From NCBI GenBank assembly GCA_029245955.1, contig JAQWOH010000038.1, positions 62,001-126,000 of the forward strand: a stretch of DNA of 64,000 nt, read 5' to 3'. Position 1 is the first letter of the stretch, and each line of letters starts with the position of its first letter. The DNA is from Fuerstiella sp. (GTDB lineage: Bacteria; Planctomycetota; Planctomycetia; Planctomycetales; Planctomycetaceae). Below are positions 36,512 through 46,058 of the stretch, piece after piece. The notes below the pieces were generated by a model. It did not search any database. It was not told the origin of the DNA and saw nothing but the letters and a program-made list of their open reading frames with translations. Position numbers and translations under genes: made by a program.

Positions 36512-39500
36512 ATGCATTCTGTTTCTTTACCTCCAACGTCAACGCCCGGCAGCACAGGATGCTTAGCCGGTGGCTGGTGGCATACGACGGAAGAAGAGGG
36601 CCGCATTGTCTGCGACCTTTGTCCTCGTGAATGTTCTATGATGCCGGGAGACCGCGGTTTCTGTTTTGTCCGTCAGAACGTTAACGGGCAAATGCAGCTG
36701 ACGACATACGGGAAGAGCACAGGCTTCTGTATTGATCCGATCGAAAAGAAGCCACTAAATCATTTTTATCCGGGGACCGCTGTGCTGTCTTTCGGAACAG
36801 CGGGTTGCAATCTCGGCTGCAAGTTCTGTCAGAACTGGGATATTTCCAAATCGAGGGAAGTGGAACGCTTAAGCGAACTGGCACTGCCGGAAATGATTGC
36901 CACTGCTGCGCAGCGGAACGGGTGTCGCAGTGTTGCCTACACGTATAACGATCCGATTATATGGGCCGAATATGCCATAGACACGGCGAAGGCCTGCCGT
37001 GAACGTGGTGTTAAGTCGGTGGCGGTGACCGCAGGGTATATTACACCGAAGGCACGTGCGCCATTTTTTAACGCCATGGACGCCGCCAATGTCGATCTGA
37101 AAGCATTCACGGAGGACTTCTATCAGAAAATTACCTGTTCGCGGCTGGAACCGGTGCTGGACACGTTGCGGTGGCTGAAGCACGAAAGTGATGTCTGGTT
37201 CGAAATTACCAATCTGATCATTCCGGACACCAACGATTCCGCAGATGAAATTAAGCAGATGTGCGACTGGATTCTGAATACTGTGGGGGCCGACGTTCCG
37301 GTTCACTTCACTGCGTTTCATCCGGATTTCCGTATGGTCGATAGAGGACGCACACCGCATGAGACACTGTTGGCGGCTCGGAAGATCGCCCTCGAACAGG
37401 GACTGCGTTACGTGTATCCGGGCAATGTCAGGGATGTGCAGAATCAGAGTACGTGGTGTCCTGGTTGCGGTGAACTGCTGATTGAACGTGCCTGGCATCA
37501 GCTGGGCCGGTACAGAATGAGTGGAAATTGCTGCGGCGCCTGTGGTACTGAAATCGCCGGACACTTCGATGCCGCTCCCGGCACGTGGGGACAAAAGCGT
37601 CAGCCGATTCGTATTGGCGAATATGGTTCGGCGAAAGACAACTCCGTTCGTGGCGATGGCAATCTGGTACAACTCGGCACAGTAGCGGAACACGCCAGGC
37701 AGACGATGAAGGACAATCGCAACCGTAACTCCAAAGCGGATGAGACGATGCAGACCGTACGGAAAAGCCCGACGCTGACGCCAGAGCAGGAATCTGCCAT
37801 TCACAAGGCGGCGTGCGAAATCGTGCAGGCCGCAATCAGTCGTCGCCCCGTACGCCTGTCTGATCGCACGTTGTTGAACGCAGCGGACGAAACTGTGATG
37901 GGCATCTTCGTCACGTTGAAACGTCAGGGGCAGTTGCGAGGCTGTTGCGGGAGCCTGGGGCAGCCGATGAAGCTGCTGGCGGCGCTGACGCAGTCAGGCG
38001 CCCGCACGGCGACGGAGGACCCCCGGTTTCCTCCGGTATCGGCGTCGGAGCTGTCGTTCCTGACCCTGGATGTGACGCTGCTGTTCAACTTTGAGTCCAT
38101 AACCGGACACGGTGAACAGCGTGCTGATGCCGTTGAAGTCGGTAAACACGGACTCAGAATCGCGAAGGGCAACAAGGCCGGACTGCTGCTGCCGATCGTG
38201 GCTGTCGAACGTGGCTGGGATTCGCGTACATTTCTGCAGCAGGTGTGTCGTAAAGCCGGACTGCCGGTCACGGCCTGGCAACAGCCGGATTTGCAACTGA
38301 CGCGTTTCGAAGGTCGATTGATTGAACGTGACTTCGACGTGTCGGTCTTGAATGATAATACTGCCGATCTGCAGCACCCTTTCAGTCAGGCAGAAGTGAG
38401 GGCGCTGGCTGATTTTGCGAAAATCAACATTTTGGCGGCGTATCAGGGCGCTGTGCCCGGGTGCTTTCCTGCGAATTGTTCAGACGGGACCGTAAATGGC
38501 ATCGCTCTTCGATTATTGATTCCGGAATCGGATCTGCAGGCAACGTTTTCGCAGATTCAGACTCGTCACGGGTTTCCGCTGCAGACAACACTGCTGCAGC
38601 TGACCGGCGCCGCCGCCCACTGGCTGCGTACGTTGCGAACTAATGCTCAGCGGGTAGCGAGAACAGTGGTTGATGTTGTGCTGTTTGCGGATTTTGCGAT
38701 GCACGGAACCGTGGAGGCGTGTGATGCCGACGGGATTGATCCATTGACCAGAGCAGTCCTTGTGGCTGAATCCGGGCGCACGGCCTGGCAGTTTCAGACG
38801 GATGCTGTGGCTGATGAACTCGTGGCTGCAGCAGCTTCGGCTGCCAGGGTTGCTGTGCCGGCGGCCGCTCAGGTGTTCAGCTTCGCAGCAAGGTCCACGG
38901 CGGATATTATCGGCAACAGCAATGTGCCGGTGGCGCAGCCCGGGACTGACGTACGTCCGGCTGGTGTGGCAGGGCGATTCTATCCCGCGGATGCAGATGC
39001 GCTGGAGAAGGTCGTGTCTGACTGTCTTGGTGAAATTCCTGAGGCAAAACAGAAGTGGCCGGCGATTATGATTCCGCATGCCGGGCTGCAGTTTTCCGGC
39101 CGGATTGCGGGGGATGTCCTGAAGAGAATTGTTCTGCCCGACACTGTGATCATTATCGGACCGAAGCATACTCGCCACGGTGTCGACTGGGCTGTGGCAC
39201 CGCATACCATATGGCAACTGCCGGGCGCAGCGGTTGCAGCCGATCGTGAGCTTGCACAGAAGCTGGTCGAACGTATTGACGGATTGGAACTGGATGCGGC
39301 CGCCCACGCTCAGGAGCACTGCATTGAAATCGAATTGCCTCTGCTCGCACGACTGGCCCCGCAGACAAAGATTGTGGGCGTCACCATTGGTAGCGGCAGC
39401 CTCGAGCTTTGTCTGGGTTTTGGGCGACAGTTAGCTGCCGTAATTACTGAGCTCCCGTCGCCGCCGTTGCTGGTCATTTCAAGCGACATGAATCATTTTG

Positions 39501-39757
39501 CCACGAACGAAGAAAACCACAAACTGGATCAGATGGCGTTGGGCGCCATGGAATCGCTCAGTCCGTCCGAATTGTTCAAAACGGTCTCAGAGAAGAATAT
39601 CAGCATGTGTGGTCTGCGCCCCGCCGTCATCGTGATGGAAGCGCTGCGCACAATGGGGCAGCTATCACGAATGCAACGTACAGGTTACGCCACCAGTGCT
39701 GATGTTTCCGGTGACAAGAGTCGAGTCGTCGGCTATGCCGGCATGCTTCTTGGCTGA
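36512..39757 (+). CDS. AmmeMemoRadiSam fusion: radical SAM + AMMECR1 + unknown region + MEMO1
   Basis: One 1081-residue polypeptide contains all three proteins that normally form the AmmeMemoRadiSam system. Residues about 1-350 are a radical SAM enzyme of the activase-like type: an N-terminal CDLCPRECSM segment, then C99-x3-C103-x2-C106 for the 4Fe-4S cluster, plus CPGCGEL and CCGACGTE zinc-like pairs near 315-345. Residues about 413-605 are an AMMECR1 domain with the RGCCGSL signature near 475. Residues about 606-810 match nothing I can name. Residues 815-1081 are a MEMO1 domain with the metal-type residues H856 (PHAG), H886 (GPKHT) and C1033 (CGLRPA). The molecular function of the system is not established, as far as I know. 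It stands alone as a single gene. Confidence 0.92.
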   Translation: MHSVSLPPTSTPGSTGCLAGGWWHTTEEEGRIVCDLCPRECSMMPGDRGFCFVRQNVNGQMQLTTYGKSTGFCIDPIEKKPLNHFYPGTAVLSFGTAGCNLGCKFCQNWDISKSREVERLSELALPEMIATAAQRNGCRSVAYTYNDPIIWAEYAIDTAKACRERGVKSVAVTAGYITPKARAPFFNAMDAANVDLKAFTEDFYQKITCSRLEPVLDTLRWLKHESDVWFEITNLIIPDTNDSADEIKQMCDWILNTVGADVPVHFTAFHPDFRMVDRGRTPHETLLAARKIALEQGLRYVYPGNVRDVQNQSTWCPGCGELLIERAWHQLGRYRMSGNCCGACGTEIAGHFDAAPGTWGQKRQPIRIGEYGSAKDNSVRGDGNLVQLGTVAEHARQTMKDNRNRNSKADETMQTVRKSPTLTPEQESAIHKAACEIVQAAISRRPVRLSDRTLLNAADETVMGIFVTLKRQGQLRGCCGSLGQPMKLLAALTQSGARTATEDPRFPPVSASELSFLTLDVTLLFNFESITGHGEQRADAVEVGKHGLRIAKGNKAGLLLPIVAVERGWDSRTFLQQVCRKAGLPVTAWQQPDLQLTRFEGRLIERDFDVSVLNDNTADLQHPFSQAEVRALADFAKINILAAYQGAVPGCFPANCSDGTVNGIALRLLIPESDLQATFSQIQTRHGFPLQTTLLQLTGAAAHWLRTLRTNAQRVARTVVDVVLFADFAMHGTVEACDADGIDPLTRAVLVAESGRTAWQFQTDAVADELVAAAASAARVAVPAAAQVFSFAARSTADIIGNSNVPVAQPGTDVRPAGVAGRFYPADADALEKVVSDCLGEIPEAKQKWPAIMIPHAGLQFSGRIAGDVLKRIVLPDTVIIIGPKHTRHGVDWAVAPHTIWQLPGAAVAADRELAQKLVERIDGLELDAAAHAQEHCIEIELPLLARLAPQTKIVGVTIGSGSLELCLGFGRQLAAVITELPSPPLLVISSDMNHFATNEENHKLDQMALGAMESLSPSELFKTVSEKNISMCGLRPAVIVMEALRTMGQLSRMQRTGYATSADVSGDKSRVVGYAGMLLG

Positions 39758-40389
39758 TGCGGGGCGGTTCGCAAGCCGGTCCGAGCTGACGCTCAGAAGC
39801 TGTTCGGCGCGCTGAAACAGCAGTGGAAGATGTTCGCAGATCTGAAGTCCCGGAACTGTGGTGGAGATTGGTTTGAACTCTTCGTGAATTTTTCAGCGGG
39901 GGGGGGAATCCGGCTTGATGTTTCAGGCGTCCATATCCGCCGGTTCGCCCCACATGAACAGCAGAATACATGCTTTTGCCCTTTCTCGATGGCAGAGGCT
40001 CCCGCAATGCCTGAGCCTGCAGCAACCTCGGCAGCGACATGCCCGGAAGTCGCAGTGAGCCGACCGGCACGATTACGTTGTCGACGAACTGTCTGGTGGG
40101 ACGAAGAAGTTGTCGGGCGTTTTGCCATGGAGTGATGGTTCCGTCAGGCCGGGGCTTTCAACGTTCTGGCGAGCCCACGTTGTGGTGCCAGGCGGTCGAG
40201 TGTAACGCCGCGCACCTGTGAGAAACATGTCAAAGACGGTTGCCGCCCTAAACGCAAACAGGACCAGGATTCATGGTCTGAGACACAGCGCCTGATGCGG
40301 ATCATGCACGCCGGAGAGACCCGGTTCTTGTGCGCTGACGGTGTTTTCGTCACCGATTCCCCATTCGCCAAAATCTGCTGGCTGTAACC
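39758..40389. other. Intergenic region, 632 bases, no gene supported
   Basis: Several overlapping open frames exist on both strands (for example 39793-40128 minus and 39830-40135 plus), but none has a signal, domain or conserved composition. A G9 tract lies at 39898-39906. It may be decayed coding sequence. Confidence 0.4.
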
Positions 40390-41001
40390 ATGTTCCTGAC
40401 GGCTGCCCCCGAATATCATCTCGGCATGCTGCACCTTCATTCGACATCGCCCGAACGCTGGCTCTCTCAGGTGGATCAGAACCTGAACGTCATTCTTATT
40501 GACCACGCTCACTGTGAACAAAAGGCCGCTTCGACCGCCATGCATCTGATGTTCGAGTACGTCGAAAACGAAGAGCTGCGTGATGAAATGACTGAGATCA
40601 TCGCTGAAGAGCTTGAGCATTTCCATATGGTGCTGGCATTGCTCAAGCAGCGTAATATTCGGTTTTACAAATTAAAGCCGGGAACGTACGGGCGAAAGCT
40701 GATGGAGTTGTGCCGTCGTCAGGAACCGCACAAGGCTATCGATCGTCTGCTGATTGCGGCTTTGTTTGAAGCGCGCAGTTGTGAACGATTTGTGCTGCTG
40801 CGGGATCACCTGCAGGATTCGCAGCTGAGTGACTTTTATGGCAGCCTTTACGAATCAGAGGCGCGACACCATGCAACATATGTTCGGCTGGCACAGTCGT
40901 ATGGCAGCGTTGATGCGGTTAACTGTCGGCTTGAAGGATTGGCCGCGGCGGAAGCGACCGTCGTTGCTGACGGCTGTGAATTGCCCCGTGTTCACAGCTG
41001 A
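40390..41001 (+). CDS. miaE: tRNA-(ms2io6A37) hydroxylase
   Basis: MiaE is a non-haem diiron monooxygenase that hydroxylates the isopentenyl side chain of ms2i6A at tRNA position 37. The 203-residue length and four-helix-bundle metal motifs fit: DHAHCEQKAA near 40, EELEHFHM near 75, EARSCERF near 125 and ESEARHHATY near 155. An oxygen-dependent enzyme implies aerobic life. The genes miaA and miaB are not in the window. Confidence 0.93.
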   Translation: MFLTAAPEYHLGMLHLHSTSPERWLSQVDQNLNVILIDHAHCEQKAASTAMHLMFEYVENEELRDEMTEIIAEELEHFHMVLALLKQRNIRFYKLKPGTYGRKLMELCRRQEPHKAIDRLLIAALFEARSCERFVLLRDHLQDSQLSDFYGSLYESEARHHATYVRLAQSYGSVDAVNCRLEGLAAAEATVVADGCELPRVHS

Positions 41002-41053
41002 GGCTGTGATGAAAGTCGTCGGCCGTACAGGGGCGGCGCGGTCGGGAGAAAGT

Positions 41054-41083
41054 CCCGGTCTCCTGAGCAGAGACCGGGATTGT
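41054..41083. terminator. Bidirectional-type hairpin between convergent genes
   Basis: CCCGGTCTC (41054-41062) and GAGACCGGG (41070-41078) form a 9-bp GC-rich stem with a 7-nt loop, followed by ATTGT. It lies 52 bases after miaE and 14 bases beyond the stop of the convergent small gene. The T-run is weak on both sides. Confidence 0.6.
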
Positions 41084-41092
41084 CATCGTTAT

Positions 41093-41452
41093 TCAGTCAC
41101 CGCTGGACCGCCACTGCATAGTGGTTGGTTCAGCGACCTTGCGGTAGCCAAGGCTCGTTAGTACTTCCAGTACTTCGCTCCATGTCGGAAACGGGCGGCC
41201 ACTCTTGCGTTTATAGTTGTCCATGGCTCGCATGAATTCAACTTCAGAACCCGAATAATCTCGTTCGCACGTGGTAGGGTCAATCTGACGCCGGCGGTCC
41301 TGTTTGCGCCGGTCTGTGACCTCGGGGACGTGTTCTTCCTCTTCTTCCAGAAAGGTGTGCTCGGGAGTGGTCAGAGCTTTTTTCGGGGCAACGATTCTGC
41401 GCCGACTTCTACGGCGATTTGTGACCAATACGTCTGGTTCGACTTCAATCAT
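41093..41452 (-). CDS. Small charged protein, paralogue of the gene at 41789-42028
   Basis: The 119-residue protein has no known domain. The first half is basic (NRRRSRRR), then acidic (FLEEEEEHV), followed by [10 protein letters not shown]. The last 50 residues ([35 protein letters not shown]) look like a small helical module. The same C-terminal pattern, E-F-x2-A-x-D-x-Y-K-x5-R-x-F-x-T-x2-E-x3-V-x-T-S-L-G-Y-x-K, recurs in the neighbour, so the pair arose by duplication. GAGAGA precedes the ATG. From memory such proteins are common in planctomycetes, but I cannot give a function. Confidence 0.75.
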   Translation of the reverse strand: MIEVEPDVLVTNRRRSRRRIVAPKKALTTPEHTFLEEEEEHVPEVTDRRKQDRRRQIDPTTCERDYSGSEVEFMRAMDNYKRKSGRPFPTWSEVLEVLTSLGYRKVAEPTTMQWRSSGD

Positions 41453-41788
41453 GAATCAGTTCTCTCGCGTTTGAGGACAACGGAGTTGGTCTGCGACCAT
41501 TTCACAAAGGGCGCAAACATCTCACAGCGGAAGGTATCTTCTTAGTGAAGAATGGGCGACATGACGGGAGGCTCGCTGCGTATCAGCAAAGCCTCACAAT
41601 GTCGATGTGCATGGTTCCACCAGCCCGACCTTCCGGACTTTAGTAGTCTTCCACAAAAACTGACGGCGAGAGAAGATAATCTGATTAAATGAAGCCGATA
41701 ACAAAAGGAAACATGAGCGACCCGGGAAAATAACCAGATGTACCGGTTATACCGCCGCTCCGCAGTTCACAATGTGTTAATGATTCGT
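41453..41788. other. Intergenic region between the two paralogues
   Basis: 336 bases, AT-rich in part (41690-41790). No gene or clear terminator. It should carry the promoter of the downstream paralogue. Confidence 0.4.
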
Positions 41789-42028
41789 CTACTTGTGGTA
41801 TCCGAGGGACGTCATGACGTCGACCAGCTCTTCGAATGTCACAAAGCGGCGACGATGCGTAACCTTGTATTCGTCGATAGCATCTGCAAATTCCGCGACT
41901 TCAGGTCGAGCTGATCGGTTGCCATCGCGAAACTGGCGGCGTTCAAATCCCGCTGTATCTGATTCGCTGCCGCATGCGCGTCGGTCTACAAATTCCGAGT
42001 CTTTGACCGCTGTGAGTTGTTGTTCCAT
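41789..42028 (-). CDS. Small protein, paralogue of 41093-41452
   Basis: The ATG at 42028 follows AAGG at good spacing and gives a 79-residue protein; the frame is open back to 42112. It holds an arginine/aspartate-rich stretch (ERRQFRDGNRSARPE) and the shared C-terminal module EFADAIDEYKVTHRRRFVTFEELVDVMTSLGYHK. It lacks the acidic part of its neighbour. Function is unknown. Both genes point the same way but are 336 bases apart, so each probably has its own promoter. Confidence 0.65.
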   Translation of the reverse strand: MEQQLTAVKDSEFVDRRACGSESDTAGFERRQFRDGNRSARPEVAEFADAIDEYKVTHRRRFVTFEELVDVMTSLGYHK

Positions 42029-42300
42029 CGACCCCGCCTTTACGTGTAGGTTAATCAGTGAACAGATCGGAAGCGTTTCCAGTGCTGTTTGAGTCTCGGT
42101 CGACTTTTCCACATCTGCAAACGGGAATGGTCACAGTCAGTCGTTTCTGAGCCTGTTCTGTGACGGTTAAAACGAATACATTAGTTAGCTCGGTCGCCCG
42201 CCGTCTGTTAACTCTTTTATCCTGTCGGTCGACAGGTGGGGCACCTGATGGCCTGCAGCCACGTGGTCGCGTCCCTGGCGGAGCTTTGTTAAGGTTTGTA

Positions 42301-43353
42301 ATGGCTATGCCGGAACTACGGCTTGATCTCGACGTAATGGAGCGGAATGCCGCCAGAATTGGAAACGAAGTTCTCGGCCTCGGGAAGCTCTGGCGGCCTC
42401 ACGTGAAATCACACAGCCAGCCGGGAATTGCAAAGACGCTGGTCGACTACGGGGCCTGCGGAGTGACTGCGGCAAACGTTGCAGAGGTTGAGGTGATGGC
42501 CACAGCCGGCATTCCCTCCGTGCTGCTCGCTCATATCGCTGTAGCGGAAAATCAGCTGGATCGTCTGGCGGCCGCTGGCAGGCAGACACACCTGCTGGTG
42601 ACGGTCGATCATTACGTGCAGTCAGAGCTCTACTCGGCTGCGGCACAACGCACAGGGGCCGAGTTTCATGTACTGATTGACATCGACGTCGGCATGCAGC
42701 GCACGGGGGTTCGTCCCCGGGTTGATGCCAGTCGGCTGGCGGTCGCGACAGATCGGCTGCCAGGTGTGTCGGTGGTCGGCATTATGGGTTACGAAGGGCA
42801 TCTGTTGACGATTACAGATCCCGCAGAAAAGAAGTCGGCCATCTTCGACGCGATGAATGTTCTGGAACAGAGTCGGGATGCGATTCAGCAGGAAGGTGTA
42901 TGCTGCGACTTTGTCAGTGCGGGCGGGAGCGGTTCTTTCTGGATGACCGGTCAGCACGATGCTGTGACAGAACTGCAGGCAGGCGGTGGCATTTTTGGAG
43001 ACCTCTTTTACACTCAGGCCTGCGGCCTGAACGATGTCGCGCCTGCTCTGACGCTGACGGCGGATGTCGTTTCCCGGCCGTCGCTGGACCGGGCCGTTCT
43101 GAATTGCGGCCGCAAAGCCGTTAATCCCGTTGTTCATTCTCCGGAAGTGCTGAATGTGGTCGGTGCAAGAATTGAATCACTAAGTGCGGAGCACGCCGTT
43201 GTTTCCTTGGAAGGGGCCGCCCGAGACCTGAAAATTGGCGATTCCGTGCGGCTGGTGGTGGGCTATTCCGATCATTCGATCCTGATGCATCGACACATTC
43301 ACGTCTATCGAGGAACAGAAAAAGTCGACGTCTGGCCAGTCATACGCGGCTAA
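42301..43353 (+). CDS. D-threonine aldolase-like PLP enzyme (DSD1 family)
   Basis: An alanine-racemase-type N-terminal barrel carries the PLP-binding lysine in LWRPHVKSHSQPGIAK near residue 38. The later IDIDVGMQRTGVRP and MGYEGHLL strands are typical of the D-threonine aldolase/D-serine dehydratase group. The C-terminal domain ends with SDHSILMHRHIHVYRG, where His and Asp/Cys residues bind a divalent metal in the family. It probably acts on a beta-hydroxy D-amino acid. The ATG at 42301 follows TAAGG; the open frame upstream to 42160 lacks family character. Confidence 0.88.
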   Translation: MAMPELRLDLDVMERNAARIGNEVLGLGKLWRPHVKSHSQPGIAKTLVDYGACGVTAANVAEVEVMATAGIPSVLLAHIAVAENQLDRLAAAGRQTHLLVTVDHYVQSELYSAAAQRTGAEFHVLIDIDVGMQRTGVRPRVDASRLAVATDRLPGVSVVGIMGYEGHLLTITDPAEKKSAIFDAMNVLEQSRDAIQQEGVCCDFVSAGGSGSFWMTGQHDAVTELQAGGGIFGDLFYTQACGLNDVAPALTLTADVVSRPSLDRAVLNCGRKAVNPVVHSPEVLNVVGARIESLSAEHAVVSLEGAARDLKIGDSVRLVVGYSDHSILMHRHIHVYRGTEKVDVWPVIRG

Positions 43354-43618
43354 TCGTCTGTTACCGGGAGCGAGCAATTGCAAATTGCCTGTTGAACATT
43401 ACGATTCCGGCAGTCTGTGATCAGGCAACGGGCCTTCATCCGGCTCGTTGTATCTGCCACAGCGGAGCTCATGCAATAGCTTGAGTCTTCTGGTAAAATG
43501 GCTTTGAGCAGGAATGCAGGACTCACGGACCTGAGCTGCAACAGTCACTGACACCCGATTTTGTTGGTGCGCGATCCTATCCAGCGTCTGACCGTGATTT
43601 TCAGGTAAATTAAACGTC

Positions 43619-45424
43619 ATGAGTATCGATCATATTGCCCGCGTTCAGGAATTCATACCTGAAATCGTAGCTTCCGATCCGAGCAGCGTTCATGCAGGAA
43701 CTACGCCGGGCAGTTTCTCGGCGGCTCCTCAGATTGCCGCAGGACGATCCGGAGCACTGACTTACTCGTCAATGAACACACCCGGCATGCCGGACGTTTC
43801 AGATCATACGGCCTGGGACTTTATGCCCACTGACTGGGTCCGGAAGGCTGGCTGCGAAAACGACTACGAACACGCAGAGGCATGGGAGCCACCCTTCGAT
43901 TTCGAGGCGGTGACACAGCTGGAACATGCTCGGTGCGGCACAGTCACGTCAGAGATGCTGCGCGTCGCCGACCGGGAGGATCACCTCACACCTGAACAGG
44001 TCCGCGACGAAGTTGCTGCCGGACGAATGGTTATTCCGGCGAATACGAATCATCTGCGGTTTGACCTGGATCCCATGGCCATCGGTCGAGCCTCAAAGAC
44101 CAAGGTCAACGCTAATATGGGGGCGTCGCCGGTCTCATCCGGAACGTCAGAGGAAGTTGAAAAGCTGCAGTGGGCAGAACGCTGGGGGGCAGACACGGTC
44201 ATGGATCTGTCGACCGGAGGTGACCTCGACGCCTGCCGTGAAGCGATCATCGAAAACAGCACTGTGCCGATTGGAACTGTACCGATTTATTCAATGATTA
44301 TTGGGCGGAAGATCGAAGATCTCAACAGAGAGATGATTCTGGAGACGCTGGAACACCAGGCCCGGCAGGGTGTCGACTACTTCACAATTCACGCCGGAGT
44401 CCTGCAGGAACACCTGTCCCTGGTAAAGGATCGCCTGATCGGTATCGTCAGTCGCGGTGGTTCGCTGCTGGCAAAGTGGATGATTACGCATGGTCAGCAG
44501 AATCCGATGTACACATTGTGGGAAGACATCTGTGACGTGATGCGGCAGCATGACGTTACGTTCAGTATCGGCGATGGTCTTCGCCCGGGAGGACTTGCCG
44601 ACGCAACAGATCTGGCCCAGCTGGCTGAGCTTTCCGCCATCGGAGAACTGACTGAGCGAGCGTGGCGGAAGGGTGTGCAGGTGATGGTGGAAGGTCCCGG
44701 ACATGTGCCGCTGGACCAGATAGAATTCAACATGAAGCTGCAACGGCGGCTTTGTCATGGCGCTCCGTTTTACGTGCTGGGACCGCTGGTGACCGACATT
44801 TTTCCGGGCTACGACCACATCACCAGTTGCATCGGAGCAACCAGCGCTGCATGGCACGGGGCCAGTATGTTGTGTTACGTCACCCCCAAAGAACACCTTG
44901 GCCTGCCCAAGAAGGACGACGTCAAACAGGGGTGCGTGGCCTACAAAATCGCGGCTCATGCGGCAGACGTGGCATTGGGCATTCCCGGCACCCGCGATCG
45001 TGACGACCAGCTGACTCTGGCACGAGCCGCACTGAACTGGGAAAAGCATTTCGAACTCAGTTTCGACCCGGATGTCGCGCGAGCGTATCACGACGAAGAC
45101 CTGGATGTGGACACCGATTTCTGTGCCATGTGTGGACACGACTGGTGCAGTGTGCGAATCAGTAAGGAAATTGTGGAATTCGCCAGTGGCAAGGCAGAGG
45201 CGTACAAGTGGGACAAGGCGAAGGTGACTGAGGCCCTGACGGACGAACAGAAAGAGATTCTTGAGAAACGGGGCGTTCTGACTCCCGCAGAGGTCCATCG
45301 ACTTGCGTCCAAGACTCGAAAGAACATGGGAGCAGATGCCGGTCAGGCCGCCTGCCATAGTGAGGCTGCTGACTCAGAAAAAGCTCAACAACTGCAGATT
45401 GTTGAGCTGGGTGCAGACGAATAA
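43619..45424 (+). CDS. thiC: Phosphomethylpyrimidine synthase (thiamine biosynthesis)
   Basis: ThiC is a radical SAM enzyme that rearranges aminoimidazole ribotide into HMP phosphate, the pyrimidine part of thiamine. The 601-residue length is usual. [39 protein letters not shown] and [11 protein letters not shown] are family signatures. The cluster C-x2-C-x4-C (C502, C505, C510) lies near the C-terminus. The leader of about 265 bases does not show the TPP riboswitch core in my reading, which is unusual for thiC. A small orphan gene follows at 45494. Confidence 0.96.
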   Translation: MSIDHIARVQEFIPEIVASDPSSVHAGTTPGSFSAAPQIAAGRSGALTYSSMNTPGMPDVSDHTAWDFMPTDWVRKAGCENDYEHAEAWEPPFDFEAVTQLEHARCGTVTSEMLRVADREDHLTPEQVRDEVAAGRMVIPANTNHLRFDLDPMAIGRASKTKVNANMGASPVSSGTSEEVEKLQWAERWGADTVMDLSTGGDLDACREAIIENSTVPIGTVPIYSMIIGRKIEDLNREMILETLEHQARQGVDYFTIHAGVLQEHLSLVKDRLIGIVSRGGSLLAKWMITHGQQNPMYTLWEDICDVMRQHDVTFSIGDGLRPGGLADATDLAQLAELSAIGELTERAWRKGVQVMVEGPGHVPLDQIEFNMKLQRRLCHGAPFYVLGPLVTDIFPGYDHITSCIGATSAAWHGASMLCYVTPKEHLGLPKKDDVKQGCVAYKIAAHAADVALGIPGTRDRDDQLTLARAALNWEKHFELSFDPDVARAYHDEDLDVDTDFCAMCGHDWCSVRISKEIVEFASGKAEAYKWDKAKVTEALTDEQKEILEKRGVLTPAEVHRLASKTRKNMGADAGQAACHSEAADSEKAQQLQIVELGADE

Positions 45425-45493
45425 AAGATGTCATTGAGATCAGCCTCTGGAACTCCATGTCTCGTGATCAGGCCACGACTCAGCACCGCTATC

Positions 45494-45946
45494 ATGTCAT
45501 TGCCACAGTTTCCTGATGTCGAAACGTTCCTGCCGGACTGGTCCGTCACCCGGTTCCTGGTGGTTGACCGGTCAGGCCGCTGGTCATCGGCCGTGGCCGC
45601 TCAGGTTAGACATAAGCTCCACGACGCCGGCAGCCGTGCTCTGGAAATGGGAACTTTTGTCTTTGATACCTGTGCGACCACGAAAGAACTGGCGTCCATT
45701 GCGCAACAGGTCAACACCGCCGGTCTGGTGATCTTTCTGGACGGATTGGAAAGGGAGTGTCTGACGTTTCTGCGCCGCTTCCTGCAGGCACCCCGTCGCC
45801 CTGCGATTCTGATCGTAGCTGACGAACGTCATCAGGAGTTGATGCCCGTGCTGCTGGAAGCGGACGTTGACAGTCTGCTGTTTAATGTCGTCAATGATGT
45901 TCCGATTGCCGAATGGTGTCTAAAGCTGATGTCTCAACCTACATGA
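45494..45946 (+). CDS. Receiver-like protein of unknown function
   Basis: The start at 45494 gives 150 residues; an ATG at 45428 would add 22. Alternating strands and helices (TRFLVVDRSGRWSSAVAAQVRHKL, AGLVIFLDGLE, PAILIVADERH, VDSLLFNVVNDVPIAEWC) suggest a flavodoxin-like or pseudo-receiver fold. The usual phosphoacceptor Asp and Lys are not convincing, so it may be a non-phosphorylated receiver relative. It is 69 bases from thiC and may be co-transcribed. I do not recognise a family. Confidence 0.6.
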   Translation: MSLPQFPDVETFLPDWSVTRFLVVDRSGRWSSAVAAQVRHKLHDAGSRALEMGTFVFDTCATTKELASIAQQVNTAGLVIFLDGLERECLTFLRRFLQAPRRPAILIVADERHQELMPVLLEADVDSLLFNVVNDVPIAEWCLKLMSQPT

Positions 45947-46058
45947 GTGTGTGCCCAGGCCGGACTGAACCGGATTCGACAATACTTTGATCTTGAAGTA
46001 CGTTCAGAATCACCCGGTTTGGGTTGCGCCGAAGCATGTCGGCTGGTAAAACATTCGT

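Noticed and set aside
39793..40135. Overlapping ~100-codon open frames on both strands in the gap after the fusion gene
   Set aside because: No domain, signal peptide or supported start; they look like chance frames or decayed sequence.
41921..41965. GTTCAAATCC resembling a tRNA T-arm
   Set aside because: It lies inside a coding region, with no acceptor or anticodon arms around it.
43354..43618. Possible TPP riboswitch in front of thiC
   Set aside because: The conserved CTGAGA and ACCTGA-type pairing segments are not present in a proper arrangement.
44291..45358. 355-codon open frame on the minus strand inside thiC
   Set aside because: Antisense shadow of a well-supported thiC.
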